Below, piece by piece: positions 46,097 to 53,337 of a stretch of 64,000 bases of DNA. Origin of the DNA: Erythrobacter fulvus (GTDB lineage: Bacteria; Pseudomonadota; Alphaproteobacteria; Sphingomonadales; Sphingomonadaceae); the NCBI RefSeq assembly GCF_028595285.1, contig NZ_JAQQXQ010000011.1, forward strand, positions 42,585 through 106,584. The letters run 5' to 3'. A program made the position numbers and the translations under genes. Position 1 is the stretch's first letter. Every line of letters starts with the position of its first letter. The notes beneath the pieces were generated by a model. The model was not told the origin of the DNA. It saw only the letters and a program-made list of their open reading frames with translations, and made no database searches.

Positions 46097-46912
46097 TCAG
46101 GGCCGCAGCGATGCCTCGAGTGCGGGCCAGCGCTTCAGCGCCCCTTCGATCTCGCCCGCAGCCGCGCGCAGCAGCGGCAGGCGCGTGCGCACCAGTTCGT
46201 CCTGCGAGATGCGGGTGGTGGAGGTGGAGCAGTTGATCGCCGCGATCACGCGCCGGTCGCGCCCGAACACCGGCACCGCGACCGAGACGATGCCGTAATC
46301 GAGCTCGTCCAGCGCCGAATCATAGCCGCGCGTCGCCACCAATTTAAGCCGTTCGTCCAGTGCCGCGCCTTCGGTAACGGTGCGTTCGGTGAAGCGCTGG
46401 AACGGCGCCTGCGCCAGCAGCGCAGCGCGTTCGGCTTCGGGCAGGTTCGCCGCCACCGCTTTGCCGAGCGAGGTGGCGTGAAAGGGAAAGCGCGTGCCGA
46501 CATTGGCCGCGACCCGGAACCGCCGGTCGGTCGAGACATGGGCGACATAGAGGATCTCGTCACCCGAAAGCACCGCGAGGCTGGCGCTGTCGCCGGTCTG
46601 GTCGCGCAGGTGCTGCAAGGGCGGCAGCACAACCTGTTCGATCTGCATCGAGGCAAGGAACGCCGATCCGATCGTCAGCACCGCCGGGCGCAGCAGGAAC
46701 TTGCGTTCATGCTGGCCGACATAGTCAAGCTCCACCAGCGTGATCAGGCAGCGCCGTGCCACCGCCGGGGGAAGGCCGGTGCGCGCCGCGACCTCGCTCA
46801 GCGTCATTTCCGGATGATCCTCGTCGAACGCCTTCAGAACGCGCAGGCCGCGTTCAAGCGTGGAGAGGAATTCGGGGTCCTTGGCTGACGGATCAGCCCC
46901 TTCGTATCCCAT
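46097..46912 (-). CDS. IclR family transcriptional regulator
   Basis: 271 aa. N-terminal winged HTH (FLSTLERGLRVLKAFDEDHP, MTLSEVAARTGLPPAVARRC) and C-terminal effector domain (SFFATSLGKA-type segment as PFHATSLGKAVAANLP, and VSVAVPVFGRDRRVIAAINC). ATG 46912 overlaps the end of the CoA-transferase gene by 20 bp, so regulator and transferase are co-transcribed. It probably binds the paired TTCG-N5-CGAA operators on both sides of the cluster and senses the substrate or its CoA ester. Confidence 0.93.
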   Translation of the reverse strand: MGYEGADPSAKDPEFLSTLERGLRVLKAFDEDHPEMTLSEVAARTGLPPAVARRCLITLVELDYVGQHERKFLLRPAVLTIGSAFLASMQIEQVVLPPLQHLRDQTGDSASLAVLSGDEILYVAHVSTDRRFRVAANVGTRFPFHATSLGKAVAANLPEAERAALLAQAPFQRFTERTVTEGAALDERLKLVATRGYDSALDELDYGIVSVAVPVFGRDRRVIAAINCSTSTTRISQDELVRTRLPLLRAAAGEIEGALKRWPALEASLRP

Positions 46913-48053
46913 GCGTCGGCCTTTCGATGCTGCGACGGATGTCCGCGTCGTCGCTTCCCAATACGGGCGGTGCGGTGACGCTGTCCATCCGCTCGCCATC
47001 GAAGCTGAGCGGGAAACGGATGGTGCGGAACGGCCCGTGCGGCCCCTCGGGATCGCACACCTCGATGCCCAGCGCTTTCGCCTGGGGGCTTTCAAGCACT
47101 TCGGCCGAGGTGTGGACCGGCGAATTGGGCACTTCAAGCCGGGTCAGCTCCGCCGCCCAGTCGTCGCGCGGGCGGCTGGCGAAGATCGGCGCGAGGAAGG
47201 CGACCACGTCATCATAATGTTCGATCCGCGCCTCGCGGCTTTCGAAGACCGGGAGCGAGAGCATGTCGGGGCGGCCCACGGCTGTGGCAAGGTTCTCCCA
47301 GAACTTGGGCGGCGATGACATGTGCAGCGCGATCCACTGCCCATCGCTGCACTGGAACACATAGCTCTGCGAAACATGCGGGCGGCTATAGGGCCCCATC
47401 ACCTGATCGGCGGACAGCAGGTGGGTGAAATCGTCGAGGTTGAAATGGCACATTGCCTCGAACATCGAGGTTTCTACCACCCGGCCCTTGCCCGTCACGT
47501 GCCGTTCGTTGAGCGCGGCGAGAATGCCGAGCGCGGTGTAGAACCCCGTCATCGCATCGGCGATTGCCGGGCCGACGACGCGGGGGTGTTGGGGATTGAC
47601 GAGCAGCCGCAGGAAGCCGCTGGCCGCCTGGGCGACGGTGTCGAATGCCGGGCGATCGCGATCCGGCCCCTCGTTGCCGAAGCCCGAGATCGACGCGTAG
47701 ACAAGCCGCGGGTTGATCGCTTGCAAGCGTTCGGCATCGACATTGAGGCGGCCTGCCACGCCTGGACGGAAGTTCTGGATGAAAACGTCCGCGTCCTCGA
47801 CCAGCCGATCGAGCACGGCAAGATCATCGGGCTGCTTGGGATCGATGGTGATCGACCGTTTGTTGCGGTTGTAGGTCTGGAAGTGCGGCGAGTAGAGCCC
47901 GCCCTTGAAATTGCGGAACGGATCGCCGGTGCCGGGCTGTTCGACCTTGATGACGTCGGCACCCAGATCGGCGAGCAACATGCCCGCGGCAGGGCCGGTG
48001 ATGAAGGTGCCCATTTCGAGCACGGTAACGCCTGCCAGAGGTCTTGCCGTCAT
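46893..48053 (-). CDS. CoA-transferase family III (CaiB/BaiF)
   Basis: 386 aa. Family III features: LAGVTVLEMGTFITGPAAGM LLADLGADVIKVEQPGTGDP at the N-terminus, VFIQNFRPGVAGRL with FRPG, and FDTVAQAASGFLRL around the catalytic Asp region (DRPAFD). ATG 48053 is chosen over an upstream in-frame start because it gives the canonical MTARPLAGVTVLEM beginning. It moves CoA between acyl-CoA and a carboxylic acid. With the divergent lyase it could activate and cleave a hydroxy-acid. Confidence 0.92.
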   Translation of the reverse strand: MTARPLAGVTVLEMGTFITGPAAGMLLADLGADVIKVEQPGTGDPFRNFKGGLYSPHFQTYNRNKRSITIDPKQPDDLAVLDRLVEDADVFIQNFRPGVAGRLNVDAERLQAINPRLVYASISGFGNEGPDRDRPAFDTVAQAASGFLRLLVNPQHPRVVGPAIADAMTGFYTALGILAALNERHVTGKGRVVETSMFEAMCHFNLDDFTHLLSADQVMGPYSRPHVSQSYVFQCSDGQWIALHMSSPPKFWENLATAVGRPDMLSLPVFESREARIEHYDDVVAFLAPIFASRPRDDWAAELTRLEVPNSPVHTSAEVLESPQAKALGIEVCDPEGPHGPFRTIRFPLSFDGERMDSVTAPPVLGSDDADIRRSIERPTHGIRRG

Positions 48054-48090
48054 CCGCCTGATCCCGCTTTCTTGTCTTGACAATAGGATG

Positions 48091-48119
48091 ATACTATATT
48101 CTTCGCATACCGAAATCAA
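48091..48119 (-). promoter_or_regulatory. Sigma-70-like promoter of the CoA-transferase/iclR operon
   Basis: On the minus strand TTGATT (48119-48114) and TAGTAT (48096-48091) are 17 bp apart, with an operator half (TTCGGTATGCGAA) filling the spacer exactly as at the TonB receptor promoter. It is probably autorepressed by the IclR protein. Confidence 0.6.
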
Positions 48120-48133
48120 CTTCGATTAACGAA
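48102..48133. promoter_or_regulatory. Paired IclR-type operator B
   Basis: TTCGcatacCGAA (48102-48114) and TTCGattaaCGAA (48121-48133), 19 bp apart, joined by ATCAAC (operator A has GTCAAC). It lies between the divergent CoA-transferase and citryl-CoA lyase genes and ends 13 bp before the lyase ATG, so it can control both. Confidence 0.75.
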
Positions 48134-48146
48134 AAAAGGAACAGCC

Positions 48147-48926
48147 ATGCGCATCGGCAAGCAGGACAACGCCATTACCTCGATCTGCACCTCCGATGCG
48201 ACCAGCATCACCGTGCGCGGGCTTGATCTGTGTGACGAGGTGATCGGCAAGCTCGATTTCACCAGCTATTTCTGGCTTCTGGTGACCGGCACCATGCCCG
48301 AGCCGCGCCAGAAGGCACTGGCCGATGCGGTGCTTTGCGCGATCGCCGAACATGGCCTGGTTCCCTCTGTCGTTGCCACCCGCATGACCTATGCCGCCGC
48401 GCCCGAGGCGTTTCACGGCGCGGTCGCAGCCGGCCTGCTCGGCTGTGGTTCGGTGGTGCTGGGTAGCGCGGAAGTGGCGGGCAAGTTCTACGCGCAGGTT
48501 GTCGCCGATGCAGAAGGCGGTGACGCCGCCGCGACCGCCAAGGCGGCGATTCTGGCGCTGCGGGCCGAGAAGAAGGCAATTCCCGGCTTCGGTCACCCGC
48601 AGCATTCGGGCGGCGATCCGCGCGCGCACCGCCTGCTGGCGCTGGCGAAGGAACACGGTATGGAAGGCAGGCACATCGCCATGCTGCGCACCATCGAAAG
48701 CGTGCTGCCCGATGCCATCGGGCGCAGCCTGCCGATCAACGTCAATGGTGCGATTCCCGCGGTAATGCTCGACGCCGGTTTCCCGCTCGCGGCGCTCAAG
48801 GGCATTTCGCTTCTCGCCCGCACCGCCAGCCTGATTGCGCACCTGCAGGAAGAAACCGAACGTCCGATCGGCTTCATCATGAGCGGCGCTGCGGCAGAAC
48901 GGATCGGGTTCGAATCCGGCGAATGA
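48147..48926 (+). CDS. Citryl-CoA lyase (citrate synthase-like fold)
   Basis: 259 aa. Citrate-synthase-related lyase features: GHPQHSGGDPRAHRLLALAK (residues 151-170; His catalytic region), ITVRGLDLCDEVIGKLDFTS and NVNGAIPAVMLDAGFPL. It is much shorter than citrate synthase (about 430 aa), as expected for citryl-CoA lyases. It would cleave a hydroxyacyl-CoA to acetyl-CoA and an oxo-acid. It is divergent from the CoA-transferase and shares operator B. The natural substrate may not be citrate. Confidence 0.83.
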   Translation: MRIGKQDNAITSICTSDATSITVRGLDLCDEVIGKLDFTSYFWLLVTGTMPEPRQKALADAVLCAIAEHGLVPSVVATRMTYAAAPEAFHGAVAAGLLGCGSVVLGSAEVAGKFYAQVVADAEGGDAAATAKAAILALRAEKKAIPGFGHPQHSGGDPRAHRLLALAKEHGMEGRHIAMLRTIESVLPDAIGRSLPINVNGAIPAVMLDAGFPLAALKGISLLARTASLIAHLQEETERPIGFIMSGAAAERIGFESGE

Positions 48927-48944
48927 TGCGCCGACCTGCGCGAC

Positions 48945-51302
48945 TTAATCCAGAAACAGTTCCGCCACCGCGTCGATAATCGCGTCGGTGTCGAGGCGAT
49001 AGGTGCGGTAAAGGTCGGGCAAATCGCCGGTCTGGCCGAAGCGGTCGGTGCCGAGCGGGCTTACCCGCTGGCCCTTTACGCCGCCGAGCCATGACAGCGC
49101 CGCCGGAGAGCCGTCGAGCACCGTTACCAGTCCGGCATCCGGGGCAAGCTGTCCGAGCAGCGTCTCTATATGGCTTGTCGTGCGCGCACCGTCCTTCCAG
49201 CGCGCCGCCCGGGCCGCCGACCAGTCGCGATGCAGCCGGTCGGGCGAGGTTACCGCGAGCAGGCCGATACCGGGCAGATCATCCTGCAACGCCTCCCACG
49301 CGGCGAGCGCCTCGGGCGCGACCGCACCGCAATAGGCGATCGCCGCCTTGGCCCCCGGCGCTGGTTCGCGCAGCCAGTAGGCACCGGCAAGCGCGCCCGC
49401 TTCCCATGCGTCGTCGCCGCGCACCTGCTGTTCGATCTGGCGGGTGGTGAGACGCAGGTAAACCGAGCTGCCGCCGTCCGCCTGCATGTGTTCGAAAGCG
49501 AAAGCCATCAGCAGCGCGACTTCGTCGGCAAAGGCAGGCTCGAAGCTTTCCAGCCCCGGCTGTCCCATCCCGATCAGCGGGGTGTTGATCGACTGGTGCG
49601 CGCCGCCTTCGCCTGCCAGCGTGATGCCCGAAGGCGTGCCGACCAACAGGAACCGCGCGTCCTGATAACAGCCGTAATTGAGCGCATCGAGGCCGCGCGC
49701 GATGAAGGGATCATAGACCGTGCCCACCGGCAGCAGCCGCGTGCCGAAATGCGGTGCGGAAAGGCCGAGCGAGGCGAGCAGCAGGAAGAAATTGTTCTCT
49801 GCAATGCCCAGCTCGATATGCTGGCCGGCGGTATGCGCCGCCCATTTCTGCGCCGAGGGAATGCGCGCCTTCTGGAAGACGTCGGCCAGTTCCTGCCGCC
49901 GGAACAGCCCGCGCTGGTTGACGAAAGCGCCCAGATTGGTGGTCTGCGTCACATCGGGCGCGGTGGTCACCAGCCGGTCCGCCAGCGGTTCGTCCGACTT
50001 GGCGAGATCATAGAGCACCCGCCCGAAGGATCCTTGCGTCGATTGCACCGCGCCTTCGGGCACGGGCAGGCGCGCAGGCACGGGAACGGCAGGCGCATGA
50101 TGCTCCGCCGCCTTGCGGGCGATCGGGCTGTCCTTGACCAGGGCTTCGAGGCTGGCGGCGAGATTGTCGCCAAGGCCAGCCCACTTGTCCCATTCCTGAC
50201 CCGGCTGGAGGCCGAGTTCCGCACGCAGTCCTTCGATCTGCGCGGTGTTCATCATGCCCGAATGGTTGTCCTTGTGGCCCGCCAGCGGCAGGCCGTAGCC
50301 TTTCACGGTATAGGCGATGAACAGCGTCGGCTGATCGTCGGTAACGCTGTCGAATGCGTCGAGCAGGGTTTCGATGCAATGCCCGCCGAGATTGGTCATA
50401 AGCCGGGCCAGTTCGGCATCGTCATGGCTATCGAGTAGCGCGCTGATCCCCGGAACCTCGCCCAGATCCTTCGTCAGCCGCTCACGCCAAGCCGCGCCGC
50501 CGAGATAGGTCAGCACGGCAAAATCGGCATTGGGGCAGTTCTCGATCCAGTCTTCCAGCGCCTTGCCACCCGGCCGCTTGAACGCTTCGCGCTGCAGGCG
50601 TCCGTGCTTCATCGTCACCACCCGCCAGCCGCAGGTTTCGAAGATGTCGTCAAAGCGGCGGAACATGCGGTCGGCAGTGGTCGCGTCGAGGCTCTGGCGG
50701 TTGTAATCGACGATCCACCAGCAATTCCTGAGGTCGTGCTTGTAGCCTTCGATCAGGCATTCGTAGATATTGCCTTCGTCCAGTTCGGCATCGCCCATAA
50801 GCGCGATCATCCGGCCGGTATCGGCTTCGGCCAGCTGACCGTGAGCGACAAGGTAATCCTGCACCAGGCTGCTGAACGCCGTCACCGCCACCCCGAGGCC
50901 GACCGATCCGGTGGAGAAGTCGACCGGGATCGTGTCCTTGGTGCGGCTGGGATAGGACTGCACCCCGCCGAGCCCGCGGAACCGCTCCAGCTTGTCGCGG
51001 GTCTGTTCGTCCAGCAGGTAATGGATCGCGTGCAGCACCGGTCCGGCGTGCGGCTTTACCGCCACCTTGTCCTGCGGGCGCAGCGCATGGAAATAGAGCG
51101 CGGTCATGATCGCGGTGATCGAGGCGCAGCTTGCCTGATGCCCGCCGACTTTCAGCCCGTCGCGCTTTTCGCGGATGTTGTTGGCATTGTGCACCGTCCA
51201 CGAGGAAAGCCAGCGCAGCCGCGCCTCGATCTGGGTGAGAAGCGCAATCTGCTCCTCGCGGGAGTGGGCGTCTGCGGCAATCCGGGCGGCGGGTGCGTTC
51301 AC
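48945..51302 (-). CDS. AceE/transketolase-like thiamine diphosphate enzyme (homodimeric E1 type)
   Basis: 785 aa. The thiamine diphosphate motif is GDAELDEGN...N (residues 169 onward, ending IVDYN). GGHQASCASITAIMTALYFH and the C-terminal transketolase pyrimidine region (IELGIAENNFFLLLASLGLS, GEGGAHQSINTPLIGMGQPG) resemble the homodimeric pyruvate dehydrogenase E1. It is about 100 aa shorter than E. coli AceE, and no lipoyl E2 or E3 gene is adjacent. It may be an alternative 2-oxoacid decarboxylase/dehydrogenase or a transketolase. It ends 19 bp from the convergent lyase gene. Confidence 0.8.
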   Translation of the reverse strand: MNAPAARIAADAHSREEQIALLTQIEARLRWLSSWTVHNANNIREKRDGLKVGGHQASCASITAIMTALYFHALRPQDKVAVKPHAGPVLHAIHYLLDEQTRDKLERFRGLGGVQSYPSRTKDTIPVDFSTGSVGLGVAVTAFSSLVQDYLVAHGQLAEADTGRMIALMGDAELDEGNIYECLIEGYKHDLRNCWWIVDYNRQSLDATTADRMFRRFDDIFETCGWRVVTMKHGRLQREAFKRPGGKALEDWIENCPNADFAVLTYLGGAAWRERLTKDLGEVPGISALLDSHDDAELARLMTNLGGHCIETLLDAFDSVTDDQPTLFIAYTVKGYGLPLAGHKDNHSGMMNTAQIEGLRAELGLQPGQEWDKWAGLGDNLAASLEALVKDSPIARKAAEHHAPAVPVPARLPVPEGAVQSTQGSFGRVLYDLAKSDEPLADRLVTTAPDVTQTTNLGAFVNQRGLFRRQELADVFQKARIPSAQKWAAHTAGQHIELGIAENNFFLLLASLGLSAPHFGTRLLPVGTVYDPFIARGLDALNYGCYQDARFLLVGTPSGITLAGEGGAHQSINTPLIGMGQPGLESFEPAFADEVALLMAFAFEHMQADGGSSVYLRLTTRQIEQQVRGDDAWEAGALAGAYWLREPAPGAKAAIAYCGAVAPEALAAWEALQDDLPGIGLLAVTSPDRLHRDWSAARAARWKDGARTTSHIETLLGQLAPDAGLVTVLDGSPAALSWLGGVKGQRVSPLGTDRFGQTGDLPDLYRTYRLDTDAIIDAVAELFLD

Positions 51303-51462
51303 TCAGGGATGCTTCCGGTCAAACGGCGCGGATCAAAGGCGGAATTGGCTGCCGCCGCGCCTCGGGTGATCAGGCATTCATTCGAGCGCCCGCGATTACG
51401 AACTCGGCATCGGGAGAGCAAGGGGGAAGGCCGCGGTGCGACCTCCACCGCCGGAAAGTGCC

Positions 51463-52101
51463 TCAGCCTGCCGCGAACAGCAGCCGCCCGGGGCCAAGCC
51501 GTTCCAGCACTTCCCCGATCTCGGCCTGCTCGAAGGCGAAACAGCCGAGGCTGCGACCGATCCGGCCCTGCCTTTGCGCCATGCCGCGATCGACATACCC
51601 CGCGCCGTGGATCACGATGGCGCGGGCATAGGCCATGTCGTTTTCGTCCTCCAGACCATGCAGGCGGCGCGAACGGCCATGCTTTCCGACATAGGTGTCG
51701 CCGGTAAGGAAGCTCCCGCGCGAGGAAGCATTCGAGCCCGGACGGTTGGAGAAACGCTGGACGAAACCGCTGTTCGACGGGTCCGATCCGCGTCCGTGCG
51801 AAACCAGATAGGATTTCTCGATCCGGCCGCCGGCCACGTCGACGAGCATGAAACGCATTTCCTTCGAGTGCCGCGAAAAATCGGCAAGGGCGATGCGGTC
51901 ACGATGGGCGATGCGTCCCGAATGGCGATCGAGCGCCGAGAGCGCCTGACGCAGCGCCAATGGCATGTCGGCGTTTCCCGTCTCGCCGGGAAGCGGCGAT
52001 GACGGGTTCCGCAAGACAGGGTTGGCGAGCGTTCCGGGGGCAATAAGGCTCGCGCCGGCGATAAGCGCGGCGCCAAGGACGTGGCGGCGTTGCAAGTTCA
52101 T
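51463..52101 (-). CDS. Murein L,D-transpeptidase catalytic domain protein (YkuD_2-like), Tat-type signal
   Basis: 212 aa. ATG 52101 gives a twin-arginine-like signal (LQRRHVLGAALIAGASLIAP). The catalytic part has AYARAIVIHGAGYVD and the Cys site GRSLGCFAFE. This fold is annotated as murein L,D-transpeptidase catalytic domain (PF13645 as recalled). It is divergent from a second, different L,D-transpeptidase gene 81 bp away. Role: peptidoglycan cross-linking or editing in the periplasm. Confidence 0.85.
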   Translation of the reverse strand: MNLQRRHVLGAALIAGASLIAPGTLANPVLRNPSSPLPGETGNADMPLALRQALSALDRHSGRIAHRDRIALADFSRHSKEMRFMLVDVAGGRIEKSYLVSHGRGSDPSNSGFVQRFSNRPGSNASSRGSFLTGDTYVGKHGRSRRLHGLEDENDMAYARAIVIHGAGYVDRGMAQRQGRIGRSLGCFAFEQAEIGEVLERLGPGRLLFAAG

Positions 52102-52182
52102 GTGCGATCCGATGGTTTGTGCTATTTTGGCAAAAGATCGGGGTGCAGTGCGGGGATGCAAGGGAGGAGACGGGTTTTGGCG

Positions 52183-53322
52183 ATGAGACGTGGCCTGATT
52201 GCGGTGATGCTTGCCATGCTTCTGGCAGCGCCGTCCCTCGGGCAGCAGCCCGAACCTGGCGCGCCCGAATGGTCTGTCACCGACCTGGCGAGTCTTGGAA
52301 GATGGATCGACGCCGCGCCCGAAGACGCGCTGCCGCGCCTGTCCACCGCTGCGCTCGACACGGCGGTGGCGGCGGGCGATCGCGAGCGGATCGACGAGGA
52401 GGCAGGCGCACTCGCCTTGCGGCTGGCGCGTATACATCTGCTGGGAAGCGCGGCGCCGTCCGAGCGGACTGGATGGAGGATCGTCGATCCCGATCGCGAG
52501 ATCGCGCTGGCCCCGATGCTGGAACAGGCATTGGCGAGCCATACGCTCGACACCTTCTTCGCGCTCCAGCGCCCCGCGCATCGCCAATATGCGGCCTTGC
52601 GGCGAGCCTATGCGGACGAGCAAGACGCGGAGAAACGCCGCACCATCGCGCGCAACATGGAGCGGTGGCGCTGGATGCCGCGCTCCCTCGGATCGGACTA
52701 TGTGCTGGTCAATGCCGCGCGCTTCGAGGCGACCCTGTGGCGCGATGACGAGCAGGCCGGGACGTGGCGGGTAATCGTCGGCAAGCAATCCACGCCGACG
52801 CCGGTCTTCGATGCGACTATCGAAGGCGTGATCCTCAATCCCTGGTGGGAAATCCCGGCCAGCATCGTGCGCGAGAGCGTGGGCGCGCTGGTCAGGCGCA
52901 ATCCCGCGCTGGCCCGGCAGCGGGGTTATGTCTGGTCAGGCGGCAGATACCGCCAGCGTCCGGGGCCGAACAATGCCCTTGGCCAGATGAAGCTGGTGAT
53001 GCCCAACCCCTTTTCGGTCTACATGCACGACACGCCGTCCAAGCAGCTGTTCGACGAGGAGGTGCGCGCCTACAGCCATGGCTGCATTCGCACCGACGAC
53101 GCGCTCGGCTATGCGGCGACCCTGCTCGACGGGGTGAGGACCCGCGAAGAGATCGACGCGATCATAGCCTCGGGCAAGACGACGACGGTCCGGCTTGCGC
53201 GCCCGATCCCGGTTTACGTCGCCTATTTCACCGCCGTGAGCGATGGCGAGGGCGGCGTCATGGTGCTGCCCGACATTTACCGGCGCGATGCGGCAATCCG
53301 GAGCGTGCCAAGCGGCAACTGA
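52183..53322 (+). CDS. L,D-transpeptidase (YcbB-like)
   Basis: 379 aa. ATG 52183 gives a signal peptide (MRRGLIAVMLAMLLAAPSLG, cleavage near GQQ). A helical scaffold domain is followed by ERWRWMPRSLGSDYVLVNAA and the YkuD catalytic site YSHGCIRTDDA (Cys nucleophile), with KLVMPNPFSVYMHDTPSK before it. It makes 3-3 peptidoglycan cross-links. No peptidoglycan-binding domain was recognised, so it is shorter than E. coli YcbB (about 615 aa). Confidence 0.9.
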   Translation: MRRGLIAVMLAMLLAAPSLGQQPEPGAPEWSVTDLASLGRWIDAAPEDALPRLSTAALDTAVAAGDRERIDEEAGALALRLARIHLLGSAAPSERTGWRIVDPDREIALAPMLEQALASHTLDTFFALQRPAHRQYAALRRAYADEQDAEKRRTIARNMERWRWMPRSLGSDYVLVNAARFEATLWRDDEQAGTWRVIVGKQSTPTPVFDATIEGVILNPWWEIPASIVRESVGALVRRNPALARQRGYVWSGGRYRQRPGPNNALGQMKLVMPNPFSVYMHDTPSKQLFDEEVRAYSHGCIRTDDALGYAATLLDGVRTREEIDAIIASGKTTTVRLARPIPVYVAYFTAVSDGEGGVMVLPDIYRRDAAIRSVPSGN

Positions 53323-53337
53323 CCGCCCGGGCGAGGT

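Noticed and set aside
48077..48100. TTGACA and TATATT as a plus-strand promoter for the citryl-CoA lyase
   Set aside because: The two boxes are only 12 bp apart, too short for sigma-70. The true lyase promoter was not identified.
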